This document shows positions 1-8,849 of a stretch of 64,000 nt of DNA, piece by piece (within the stretch, counting starts at the first letter, position 1; the number at the start of each line of letters is the position of its first letter). The notes below the pieces were generated by a model. It ran no database searches. It was not told the origin of the DNA and worked only from the letters and a program-made list of their open reading frames with translations. The translations under genes and the position numbers were made by a program. Source of the DNA: Pigmentibacter ruber (GTDB taxonomy: Bacteria > Bdellovibrionota_B > Oligoflexia > Silvanigrellales > Silvanigrellaceae); the NCBI RefSeq assembly GCF_009792895.1, contig NZ_WSSC01000001.1, forward strand, positions 620,001-684,000, read 5' to 3'.

Positions 1-31
1 CATTAAGATTACCATTTTATTTTTTTTATTT

Positions 32-60
32 TTAATGTATAAACTCATTAATGTATAAAC
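32..60. repeat. 13-bp tandem direct repeat upstream of the ART gene
   Basis: TTAATGTATAAAC occurs at 32-44 and again at 48-60 with a 3-base spacer, a 16-bp period, about 120 bp upstream of the toxin gene. It could be a regulator site, but in such AT-rich DNA chance is possible. The rest of 1-179 is AT-rich with no other clear signal. Confidence 0.4.
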
Positions 61-179
61 ATCTTTTTCTATTTGAGAAAAGCATGTTTAAAGAATTCCT
101 TTACATTATAGTCTATTTGTAAAAATAGTTGTTAAAAAAAATAATAAAAAATAAATACTTAATTTTCTAGGAGAAGATT

Positions 180-734
180 ATGCCACCAGAATCATTTCAA
201 CGAATGAGACGAATAGTAGGGCGAATTGTTAATAGAAAAACACTTCCTCAGTTTCTTTACAGATGGGATCAAAGACCACCCAATATAATACGTTCGGAAG
301 GGTTTAAACCGTGGAATGAAAATGGGACCGTTGAGCTTATTGAACATGTCACAGGTAGTTACTCTAATGATCCAAGAAACTTAGGAAAGCAAGGAAGTTT
401 AGTAAAATATAATAGTCAATGGGTCTCAACTGGAGCTTACGGAATGGTAAAAAATATAGATCCTGTTTTTGCCCAACAGGTTTTAAATACTCATCTTTAC
501 AAAATTGATACTTCAATTGCGAGTCTCTCTGGCCCGTTTTATGATGTTAATGATCATTTTGATAGAGCTGGAATAAATCGTCCTTATGCAACACAAAGAG
601 AATGGGCAAAATTGGGAAGTATTCCAGCAAATGCAGTTGTTTCTTATATGACAGGAAAAGATTATTTTGAACAGTATGATTTAAAGATTGGCGCACCTGA
701 AGAGAGATTGCTAAAAAACTGGCAAACTTTATAA
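180..734 (+). CDS. Pertussis toxin S1-like ADP-ribosyltransferase (putative T6SS-linked toxin)
   Basis: Predicted mono-ADP-ribosyltransferase of 184 aa, using NAD+ to modify a protein target that cannot be named from sequence. The family diagnosis rests on YRWDQRPPNIIRSEGF (residues 27-42), which parallels the YRYDSRPP start of pertussis toxin S1 and supplies the NAD-binding Arg28. A following EHVTG places His56 like the S1 active-site His. The VST strand motif is at 82-84, and QREWAK carries the likely catalytic Glu141 followed by an IP..A segment, as in S1. There is no Sec signal peptide: the N terminus is short and basic, so delivery by a specialised system is likely. It is a single catalytic domain with no B subunit or translocation domain. 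The start follows a GGAGA ribosome site. It converges on vgrG with 26 bp between stops, and no immunity gene is visible nearby. Family call is strong; secretion by the T6SS is inference. Confidence 0.85.
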   Translation: MPPESFQRMRRIVGRIVNRKTLPQFLYRWDQRPPNIIRSEGFKPWNENGTVELIEHVTGSYSNDPRNLGKQGSLVKYNSQWVSTGAYGMVKNIDPVFAQQVLNTHLYKIDTSIASLSGPFYDVNDHFDRAGINRPYATQREWAKLGSIPANAVVSYMTGKDYFEQYDLKIGAPEERLLKNWQTL

Positions 735-760
735 AAATTTTTTTGAATTGCGCAGTTTAA

Positions 761-2782
761 TTAAGAAATTGAAATCTCATTAATTTCTGCGCCACTCGAA
801 GCTTTTACTTTTGCTACTTTAGATTTTGTTTCCAAGTTTTTATCAGCTTTTATCGTAGTATTTTCAGTTGCTTCAATTACCGTATTTTTAGTAGATTTAG
901 TTTGTAGATTTTCAGTTGCTTCAATTACCGTATTTTTAGTAGATTTAGTTTGTATATTTTCAGTTGCTTCAATTACCGTATTTTTAGTAGATTTAGTTTG
1001 TAGATTTTCGGTTGCTTCAATTACCGTATTTTTAGTAGATTTTGATTCAATATTTTCAGTGGTATTTAATTTAATATTTTTAGAGTTTTTCTCAATCAAT
1101 CCTTCTTTAGTTAATATAATTTCTGCGCTATTTTTAACTTCGTTCCCTTGTTTTTCACTTTCGTCTATAAAAGTAAACTTTAAGTTTTTTTCAAGACTGG
1201 AATCTAAGCCAATTCCTCTAAAAATTAACCCATTGGGGTCCTCAGTAGTAGTTAACTTAGGTGGCAAGTGTTCTGAATTATAAAAATATCTAATAATAAC
1301 AGGTTGTTCTATATCGTGATCGAGAAATCCTATTAAAACTTCATCTCCTGGTTGAGGGTTAAAGATAGCTCCTGAGTTTTTTGAAGCCCAGAATTGACTC
1401 ATTCTAGCTAAAACAAACATGGGCTTATTGGAATTGGAAGAACCTTCTGCTTTTGTTATTTTAGGCCAATCTAAAACCACGGCAACAAATTGAACAGACT
1501 CTTCAATTTCACTGATGAGGTCTTCTGGTTTTTCTCCATAGACAATACCAGTTGTTAGAGCAGGAATTTTTAAATTGCTTAAAAGAGCTGAATAATCAGC
1601 GATAAATTTTTCATCTAATGGATAAGCTGTAACAGTAACGGAATAATTATAAATGGAGGTATTTTTTCCATCTACAAAGTGTGGTTCTTTTATAAAGTTA
1701 TGTTCAAGATTAGATACAATATATTTTCCAAGCTTTAGCGGAGAATTTTTATCTTTATTTGACTTGTAAACAAATTCAATAACATCGCCTATAGAAAGAA
1801 AATTTAAATAATGGACAAATGATACTTTATTTTTAAGAGTATTTTTTCTATTTAGGTCATTCAGTGTGTAGGATGTTGGGATGACCTCAGTACGTAATTT
1901 ATCCGATTTTATATGATAAGCTTTTGTATAAAATGAATTTATATGATCTTGTTCTAATTTTGTGTCTGATGTAAATATGTTTTTAATATTTCGAGGATCA
2001 GTATATTGAGTAATAACGTGTTGGGTACCATCAGTTAAAGTATGTTTGTAACCAAAAAAGTTATTAATAAAATTATTAATATTTTTATTTAAGATAGAGT
2101 GGCTCAATTGTACTTTTACAGGAACTGCATCTTCTATTTTAAAAATTTTATTTTCTAAATCATCAGTAATTAATAATTTAACACCTTCTTTAGATTGAAT
2201 ATGAACAAAATTTAAATGCTCTTCATGCATAAGTCTACAGATAAATTGATAATCAGTTTCACCATACTGAACAATATTTTTTCTTGTAAGAATTTCATTT
2301 GGTTTAGTAAGTTCAAAACCAAATGTTAAATCTTGTTTAGCATAGGCATTTAAGACTTCTGAAATTACAGTTTTAGCAGTTGCCTTATTCCAACTGCGAA
2401 AAGCATTATTCTGAGTTGTTAGGAAAACTGGAGGCACAATAATCAATTCAAGTAAAAAATCTTCAGCAGTAAAAGCAATAAAAGAAGCTTCTTTTATAAT
2501 TCCATTCAAGTACTTTATTTTCTCATTTTTTTCGTCAGATAGTTTATTATAAACAATTTTAACTTGAATTTTTTTATTTAAAATATCACTTTTTAAATTT
2601 TCCTCTTTAAAGCTTTTATAAGGAAATTTAATAACTAATTTTAAGTTATAAATAGATGAAATAGCATCTTCACTTAATTCAAAAGATTCTACTATGTTAT
2701 TGTTTTCTGGAATCTTAGAATCGAAAAAAATTGCTGATTTTTCAGTTATACTTACTTCACTAATGGATGAAAAAATAGTCAT
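761..2782 (-). CDS. vgrG: T6SS spike protein VgrG with repetitive C-terminal tail
   Basis: VgrG/TssI forms the trimeric tip of the T6SS needle and carries effectors. The 673-aa protein has the gp27/gp44-like N-terminal region (about 1-400), then a gp5-type OB fold (about 410-510) with ARMSQFWASKNSGAIFNPQPG, EVLIGFLDHDIEQPVI and a following YN motif, all typical of VgrG. The tail (about 577-641) is four near-identical 16-residue units, T-K-N-T-V-I-E-A-T-E-N-[LI]-Q-T-K-S, which probably continue the triple-stranded beta-helix needle. There is no fused effector domain. It is the last gene of the minus-strand T6SS operon, 36 bp after tssM. Its cargo could be the convergent ART, an uncoupled effector, or something outside the window. 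Confidence 0.93.
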   Translation of the reverse strand: MTIFSSISEVSITEKSAIFFDSKIPENNNIVESFELSEDAISSIYNLKLVIKFPYKSFKEENLKSDILNKKIQVKIVYNKLSDEKNEKIKYLNGIIKEASFIAFTAEDFLLELIIVPPVFLTTQNNAFRSWNKATAKTVISEVLNAYAKQDLTFGFELTKPNEILTRKNIVQYGETDYQFICRLMHEEHLNFVHIQSKEGVKLLITDDLENKIFKIEDAVPVKVQLSHSILNKNINNFINNFFGYKHTLTDGTQHVITQYTDPRNIKNIFTSDTKLEQDHINSFYTKAYHIKSDKLRTEVIPTSYTLNDLNRKNTLKNKVSFVHYLNFLSIGDVIEFVYKSNKDKNSPLKLGKYIVSNLEHNFIKEPHFVDGKNTSIYNYSVTVTAYPLDEKFIADYSALLSNLKIPALTTGIVYGEKPEDLISEIEESVQFVAVVLDWPKITKAEGSSNSNKPMFVLARMSQFWASKNSGAIFNPQPGDEVLIGFLDHDIEQPVIIRYFYNSEHLPPKLTTTEDPNGLIFRGIGLDSSLEKNLKFTFIDESEKQGNEVKNSAEIILTKEGLIEKNSKNIKLNTTENIESKSTKNTVIEATENLQTKSTKNTVIEATENIQTKSTKNTVIEATENLQTKSTKNTVIEATENTTIKADKNLETKSKVAKVKASSGAEINEISIS
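860..1051 (-). repeat. Four 48-bp tandem repeats inside vgrG
   Basis: Units begin at 860, 908, 956 and 1004 and are nearly identical at DNA level, the last diverging at its 3' end. Each encodes 16 residues of the VgrG tail. The near-perfect nucleotide identity implies recent expansion and possible copy-number slippage that would change needle length in-frame. Confidence 0.9.
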
Positions 2783-2818
2783 GGTATCAACTCTTTCCTT
2801 AGCGAGTCAAAAAGTTTT

Positions 2819-5800
2819 CTAATCTACTTCCTGACTTTTTGTATATTTTCTATCTAAATAAGGAGCTTCTGTTGGAAGTTTTGGTATATTTAAACGTAAC
2901 CCCTTATTGTTCTTAATATTAATTGTGACAAAAAATAAGACTTTTTTATCGTTATTTATTGGAAATTCAAATTTTAATGTATTTTTAATACAATAATTAA
3001 TATTTGCACAGTCTGCATAGTCATTAATAAACTTTAATAATGACCAGCGGTTTCTAATATTATAGTATATCGTATTATTTGTAATAAATATATTCTTATC
3101 TTGAGAAAATTTATCTAATGAATATTTGGAGGTATTAGCTAATGTTACATAAAATTGCAGAGGATCTGAATAATTCCAAATAAATTTTCCTTTAAAAATA
3201 TTCCCTTGGTCTGAGCCAATCAACTGATTTCCACTTTGTAAAGACCAATTAATAATTTGATTTCCTAAAATTTCTCTATCAGAATTAGTTCTAAAATCAA
3301 AATCAATATTCCATTTAGTAGGAGAAATATTGCCATCTTTGTCAGTCTGAATGTTGAAAAAACTTTGGGCATTAGCAATACTTTGTACAAAGCTTTGAAC
3401 ATCATTTCTGCCTTTATAAAGATTGCTAAAGTTTTTTAAAGTAGGTAAGTCTTGCTTTTGAAACTCACTAAAACTCTGGAAAAAGTTTGCCATGTCATCC
3501 ATAGAAGCACTGTCTAATGACTTACTATCGGCAGTAAAAGGAAATTTACCGGCTAATAAGTTATTAAATTTCAAAGCTATTTTATCATAGCTTTGATATG
3601 CTTGTTTGATTAGTAAGCTTTGACACCTTTTACTTAAGGCTGTGTATATTTCTCTTTGTTTTAAAGAGAAATAATCTCTAGCCCCTATAACTGGCGGTTG
3701 GGCAATAAATTTGCTGCATGTCTCCGTCCGTAAATTATTCATATTAGTGCTTATGAAATTTGAAAAATTAGCATAAGAATTTATTTTTGGTGTTGGAGAT
3801 AAAGCGTCTTGTAAAGAAATCAAATTCTCCAATGATTTATCATAAACAGCCGAAGTATCTTTGAAAAATAAACTTCTAGTTTGAAGTAAGGGTGCAATAC
3901 TTCTATTAAAAAATTGTTCTAAGTTTGACTTTTGAGTACTTAAATACATTTTTAAGTCATCATCAGAGCCTACCCCAAAACCTAAATAAGCCGGAGAACT
4001 ATCACCTGACCAATTCATAAAATCTGAAGGGTTTGGATTAAAAAATGGGCTTAATTCAAGTAATCTTGAATAGATTTTTGCTTGTCTTACTATTTGTTGA
4101 TTTAAGATCGAGCCTAAATAGATATTTAAATCAGAATTATTACTTGAGACTAACAAATCAGATATGGACTTTAAAATTGGACCGGATATCTGGATATTCT
4201 GTATATTAGGATCTATTTGACTACTATAAACAGAAGGTTGTTGATCATTTGCTGCGCTAAATACTTTGATTGAATTTGCTAATTTAGTATTCCAATACTG
4301 ATAACTTAACGTTTTAGAGATATTTTGGAAATATAAGGCTAAGCTTTCTGGTAAAGAACTTTGATTGACACTAGACATGGCTGACGCAAAAATAGTTCCT
4401 TTTTGTAAGTGATTTTGAAGAGCTTCAATATCCCATAAAGAATTTATTGGAAGATTTAAAGAAACAAGTTTTAAATCTGAATTTATATCTTTATTACTCG
4501 ATTGAGCAAAGGCATTATCTTGATTAAATGTATTTTCCATTTTAGCAAGTGCCATAGCGAGTTGGCCTAATCCTGAATTCAAAATAAATAGACCACCATT
4601 ACTTGAAATTATAGGGAAATTAGCACCCAATGGAATAAATAGTACGAGATCTGTTTTAAATTTTTCAAAATTTCTTTTTGCATCTTCTAAAACTTGAGAT
4701 GAAAAAGCTTTTCCAAAAAGTGAGTGTTTTTCAAGATCTGCTAATAATGTAACGAAATTAGGTCCATAAAAACTATTAACATCTTTTAATTCATTTTGAC
4801 TTTTTAATAAATTATCTTGAAGGCTATTTAAATCATTTATAAAGTTGTGTAGAAATTGCAATTCATCAGATTTATTACTTGTATGGCTTCCGCTTTTAAT
4901 AAAAATAATATCTGAATCAACCTTGTCTAGTGCTTTATACAAAGGGTGATTTTGCTCAGAATAAATAAAGTATGCCGCTAAATTACTTTTTAAAGCTTCA
5001 ACAGATCTAGCGTTAAAATCGGTAACAGTTGGTTTAACAAATTGTGACAAGTTAGTTGAATTTAAAGCTGAAAAAACATTTTTTTCAGCAATCGATTTTC
5101 CACAATCAAGCCCATACAAGTAATTTGCCATTAAAGTTAAGGCTTCAGTGTTATTTTTAGTGTTGCCATTTAAATATGCATAAATGTCACTAATTTTTTT
5201 ATTATCTCTTACAAATGTATTAATTGCCTTCAAATATTCGTCATGATTTTGAAAAGATGATGGTTGAATTGATTTAAATGAATTAAGTTGAGATGCAACT
5301 TTATCATTAAAACTTTGAACCATAACCTTCGAGATAAATTTCGCCAAATTAAAGTTATACTTGTCCGTATATTGTTGCGAGATATCAGAGTTCCATGAAG
5401 GATATAGTAAGGGATAATGAAAATTTGTTTTAGAAAGAGTATTAGAGTTATTTATTAAAGAACAGATTTTACTTTGTAATAAATTAGTATGTTCATTTTC
5501 ATTAATTATTTTATTGTATCCTGTGGCAATAAATTTATTTAACTCTTCAAAACTTTTCAAAAAAATAGAACGTTTTTCAGTTAGAAAGCTTGTTGAACTA
5601 AATAATGAATATCCAACAAAAAGAAGATTAATAATTGTTAATGTTGCTAAAATAGTTCTGTTTCTTAACTTTTCTTTTATATATTCCTTAGAAAGAAGTG
5701 AACCATTGATTAAATTAATGGAAGTATATTTAAAAAAGTTAAGCAGTTGAGAGCTAGTTTCATCAAATGAGTCCTTTTTATAAAAACTGCTCAAATTAAT

Positions 5801-6709
5801 AATATAATGTGAATTAGTTAATTCTTTCTCTGAACCATTTATATTTTTATAAAAGTAATCATTATAATTTTTATTAAAAGAAATTATATTAGATTTTAAA
5901 TTAAAAAAGAATTGTATTACTTTTAATTGAAAATTTTGATCAAGTGTAAGTAAATAATGTTGAGTTTGATTTTCATAGCTTTCAACGCACAAATCAAGTG
6001 CTATTTTCATTTCTCTATAAAGATCATCCCCATTACTTAAAGTTTTATGATGAAAAGAGAAAATTGAAGAATGTTCGTTTTGCGCATCAGCTAAAGGAAA
6101 AAGATGTAAAGGTGGTACTTCATTCATCCTTGAATTATCAATAAAAAATAAAGGTACCTTTGCTTTTAATTTTTTTGTTATTGATTTAAAAATTTTAGCA
6201 AAATTAGTTGCCTCTTCAGATAATTCTTTATAATTAGTAGTTGTCCTAGAGAATGCATTTTGATTAGGGAAAAATATAATTCCATCAATACTAAGACTTT
6301 TTCTTATTTTTATTAAATTCCGCAGGTGTAAACCTAAACGCATAGATTGAAGATCTTCGTTATTTTGTAACAAACAATGATTAAAAAATACAAACGAAGT
6401 ATTGTTTATATTAATTATTTCAAATGCATTTTTTTGATCGACAAAGAAATTTAATATTTCAGGTCTATCCAATTCTTCAGATAATTCTTTAAAGTACTCA
6501 GAAAAGTTATTTGAGAAAACAAGAAATAAATTTTTATTTTTAAATACTTTTTTATTATTTATGAACCAATATCTATCATATAAGAATTTTTTAATTCTTT
6601 CACTTTTAAATAATTTAGATACATCAGGATTCCAATAGTTAAATATAGACCATGAAAATACTAGAAGAGCTGTTAAAAAAATTGCGATATAAAATAAAAT
6701 TAGAGTCAT
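2819..6709 (-). CDS. tssM: T6SS membrane-complex protein TssM (IcmF family), P-loop absent
   Basis: TssM spans the inner membrane, binding TssL and TssK in the cytoplasm and TssJ in the periplasm. At 1296 aa it has the normal family length. A TM helix lies at about 3-23 and another at about 354-372 (ILATLTIINLLFVGYSLF), leaving a long periplasmic C-terminal region. The cytoplasmic part keeps the family pattern (IDGIIFFPNQNAF, then KVPLFFIDNS), and the end (KFIWNYSDPLQFYVTL, RWSLLKFINDYA) resembles the IcmF C-terminal domain. The Walker A GxxxxGK[ST] expected near residues 55-75 is missing; the place is taken by NLFLVFSNNFSEYF. Only one N-terminal TM is obvious where many TssM have a hairpin. 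It lies between tssL (19 bp) and vgrG (36 bp). Identification rests on architecture and context as much as on motifs. Confidence 0.85.
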   Translation of the reverse strand: MTLILFYIAIFLTALLVFSWSIFNYWNPDVSKLFKSERIKKFLYDRYWFINNKKVFKNKNLFLVFSNNFSEYFKELSEELDRPEILNFFVDQKNAFEIININNTSFVFFNHCLLQNNEDLQSMRLGLHLRNLIKIRKSLSIDGIIFFPNQNAFSRTTTNYKELSEEATNFAKIFKSITKKLKAKVPLFFIDNSRMNEVPPLHLFPLADAQNEHSSIFSFHHKTLSNGDDLYREMKIALDLCVESYENQTQHYLLTLDQNFQLKVIQFFFNLKSNIISFNKNYNDYFYKNINGSEKELTNSHYIINLSSFYKKDSFDETSSQLLNFFKYTSINLINGSLLSKEYIKEKLRNRTILATLTIINLLFVGYSLFSSTSFLTEKRSIFLKSFEELNKFIATGYNKIINENEHTNLLQSKICSLINNSNTLSKTNFHYPLLYPSWNSDISQQYTDKYNFNLAKFISKVMVQSFNDKVASQLNSFKSIQPSSFQNHDEYLKAINTFVRDNKKISDIYAYLNGNTKNNTEALTLMANYLYGLDCGKSIAEKNVFSALNSTNLSQFVKPTVTDFNARSVEALKSNLAAYFIYSEQNHPLYKALDKVDSDIIFIKSGSHTSNKSDELQFLHNFINDLNSLQDNLLKSQNELKDVNSFYGPNFVTLLADLEKHSLFGKAFSSQVLEDAKRNFEKFKTDLVLFIPLGANFPIISSNGGLFILNSGLGQLAMALAKMENTFNQDNAFAQSSNKDINSDLKLVSLNLPINSLWDIEALQNHLQKGTIFASAMSSVNQSSLPESLALYFQNISKTLSYQYWNTKLANSIKVFSAANDQQPSVYSSQIDPNIQNIQISGPILKSISDLLVSSNNSDLNIYLGSILNQQIVRQAKIYSRLLELSPFFNPNPSDFMNWSGDSSPAYLGFGVGSDDDLKMYLSTQKSNLEQFFNRSIAPLLQTRSLFFKDTSAVYDKSLENLISLQDALSPTPKINSYANFSNFISTNMNNLRTETCSKFIAQPPVIGARDYFSLKQREIYTALSKRCQSLLIKQAYQSYDKIALKFNNLLAGKFPFTADSKSLDSASMDDMANFFQSFSEFQKQDLPTLKNFSNLYKGRNDVQSFVQSIANAQSFFNIQTDKDGNISPTKWNIDFDFRTNSDREILGNQIINWSLQSGNQLIGSDQGNIFKGKFIWNYSDPLQFYVTLANTSKYSLDKFSQDKNIFITNNTIYYNIRNRWSLLKFINDYADCANINYCIKNTLKFEFPINNDKKVLFFVTINIKNNKGLRLNIPKLPTEAPYLDRKYTKSQEVD

Positions 6710-6728
6710 TTTAAGCCTTCTTTATGTT

Positions 6729-7484
6729 TTACTGGATACTTTTTGTTAATATATTGTTATTTAAAACCCAAATGTAAATAGAAAAAGCAAGAAAAACAGC
6801 AAAGAGGAAGATATTTGTTAGAATTAATGAGTAATTTATTTTCTTATTTCGAATTTCAAATTCATTATCACTAGGTTCATAGTTTGTAGTAGGAAGAACT
6901 CCAAGCATATTTTGGTTTTCAACCTCGGTATTATTTTCAGTATAAAATTGGTAAAGATTAGTTTTTATAACTTCTATTTTTTCAAAATCACTTAAATTAT
7001 GATATTTTCCTTTAAAACCCGCTGATAAACACAAAAAATAACAGTAAGCTAATTCTCGGGTTTTATAATCACGATTAAGCAATATTTTTTCACAATTATC
7101 ATAGAATATATCACCAGCAGAATTTGATAATAAAAGCCTACTTTCTAAGCTATGTTCACGCCAGTAATTTTGCCCTGGCCAATTTTGTGTAATCATCATT
7201 TCATCAACTAAAGCAACTAAAGCAAAATTCAAATATTTAAGAACTTCTGAGCCAAAATATTTTTTATTTTTCTTTAATGAATCAATTTTTCTAGAAATAA
7301 ATTCTTCAATTTCAGAAGAAATTAAATGAAAATCTTGAATACCACTTTCATGAGAAGTATTTTCATTATCTTCAATATTTTTAATTTTAGAATTGTAATC
7401 AGTAATTTTGGTACTGAAATATGTTATAGCATCTTCAGTCGTTAAAATTAAGCATTCAATTGAAGATAAATCTAAACTTTTCAT
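6729..7484 (-). CDS. tssL: T6SS inner-membrane protein TssL (DotU family)
   Basis: TssL anchors the membrane complex to the inner membrane and contacts TssK and TssM. The 251-aa protein shows the DotU core: ALVDEMMITQNWPGQNYW, then HSLESRLL...AGDIFYD, then YCYFLCLSAGFKGKY. A single C-terminal TM helix (about 217-240) follows, as expected for this tail-anchored protein. There is no fused OmpA or peptidoglycan-binding domain, so wall anchoring must come from another protein. The start lies 2 bp after the tssK stop, indicating tight coupling. Confidence 0.93.
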   Translation of the reverse strand: MKSLDLSSIECLILTTEDAITYFSTKITDYNSKIKNIEDNENTSHESGIQDFHLISSEIEEFISRKIDSLKKNKKYFGSEVLKYLNFALVALVDEMMITQNWPGQNYWREHSLESRLLLSNSAGDIFYDNCEKILLNRDYKTRELAYCYFLCLSAGFKGKYHNLSDFEKIEVIKTNLYQFYTENNTEVENQNMLGVLPTTNYEPSDNEFEIRNKKINYSLILTNIFLFAVFLAFSIYIWVLNNNILTKSIQ

Positions 7485-7486
7485 GT

Positions 7487-8833
7487 CTACTTCCTAGAAT
7501 ATAAAATGACTTCTTGCGGTTGATATTGAATATTTTCTTGCACGCTAGATGAAATAATTAAATTTATTTTATCTTTTTTTATGCCTTCAAGTTTAATATA
7601 AACTAAATACATACTTTTCTTAGGAATTAAAGAATCATATTTTTCAATGATAGTTCTAGATAGTCCTAAAGATTTTCTTTCAATAGTTGAATTATATAAT
7701 TCTTCATCACATATTACAGCGGACTTTATCCAATTAGAGAAGTTATCATGTGATACACTATAATTCTTTTTAAATCCAAGGATAATATGAGTTTGGTTAT
7801 CTACAGTATTTTCATTTGTAAATACTGTTGTTTGGAAACGTTTATCAACTTTTGATATTTTAGTAAGCTTGAATCCAGTAGGAATTTCACGTTCTAAAAA
7901 CTCAATAATTAACTGTTGCAATTTTTGAAAGCTACTCATGATATTAAAGTGATCATAGTTAATTAATGACTTAGGTAATTCATCAATATCATTTGAAGTG
8001 ATTGAACTATAAACATCATATAGAGCTAAATAGAGATGAAAGGGATGCATCTGTTCAGAGTAAACAAAGGCTTCAAACTTAGGTAGACAAAGTTTTAGAT
8101 TTTTTAAGGATTCTTTTCTACTAAAGAATATACTTTTAAAATCATCATTTTCAAATTTATGAATATCTTCCATGATATCTTGAATTTTATATCTCAAAAG
8201 CATACAAATAGAATTACATATTTTCCATATTTCAGAAGAACTTGTTACCTTAGTGATGGGCGGAGTGAATAATTCAGTTTTATAAAAGCTATTCTCAACA
8301 TAAACTTTCGCAATTGGTATAGCAAGATAATTAGATACAAGTTCATGCTCAAAAGCTAAAGATACATTTGGTTTTAAGCGAGGAATATAAATTTCATCTT
8401 CCCCTGTATTTTCATCTAATGAATATGCATCAATATTCACTGATTTATAACGGGAAAAAGTAGAATTTAAAATGTAATTATTTTTTTCATTTTTCGGAAC
8501 ACAAACAACTAATGTTAAAGGCTTTTTAATAAGAAGATCTTTGTATTTAGTTAAATCAAATTCAAGAGAAAATTTATCTTTAAAAGAATTAAAGTAATAC
8601 TCTAAACCATCTTGAAAAATACATTCTAATTCTTCAATTTTTAAAAGACCATTAGTAAAAGTGTTTTCTTCATATCTAAGATTAATAATTCCAAAAGGGT
8701 AATATAAATTTTGATTCATAGAGAATTGAAAAATGTTTTCCACTCTACTAAATGCTTGTTGAAAATGCTGTGGTGAAAGTAACATACCATCATGCCACAT
8801 TACTTTATCAGGAATATCTTTCAAACTTTTCAT
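7487..8833 (-). CDS. tssK: T6SS baseplate protein TssK
   Basis: TssK trimers link the T6SS baseplate to the TssLM complex. The 448-aa protein opens with VMWHDGMLLSPQHFQQ, the signature TssK N terminus, and ends in a typical C-terminal domain (QENIQYQPQEVILYS). The reading frame is open 23 codons further upstream, but that part overlaps the preceding gene. The ATG at 8833 has an AAAAGGA ribosome site 7 bases upstream and matches family starts, so it is preferred. It lies 16 bp after the barrel-like gene and 2 bp before tssL. Confidence 0.95.
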   Translation of the reverse strand: MKSLKDIPDKVMWHDGMLLSPQHFQQAFSRVENIFQFSMNQNLYYPFGIINLRYEENTFTNGLLKIEELECIFQDGLEYYFNSFKDKFSLEFDLTKYKDLLIKKPLTLVVCVPKNEKNNYILNSTFSRYKSVNIDAYSLDENTGEDEIYIPRLKPNVSLAFEHELVSNYLAIPIAKVYVENSFYKTELFTPPITKVTSSSEIWKICNSICMLLRYKIQDIMEDIHKFENDDFKSIFFSRKESLKNLKLCLPKFEAFVYSEQMHPFHLYLALYDVYSSITSNDIDELPKSLINYDHFNIMSSFQKLQQLIIEFLEREIPTGFKLTKISKVDKRFQTTVFTNENTVDNQTHIILGFKKNYSVSHDNFSNWIKSAVICDEELYNSTIERKSLGLSRTIIEKYDSLIPKKSMYLVYIKLEGIKKDKINLIISSSVQENIQYQPQEVILYSRK

Positions 8834-8849
8834 AATTAAATCCTTTTTA

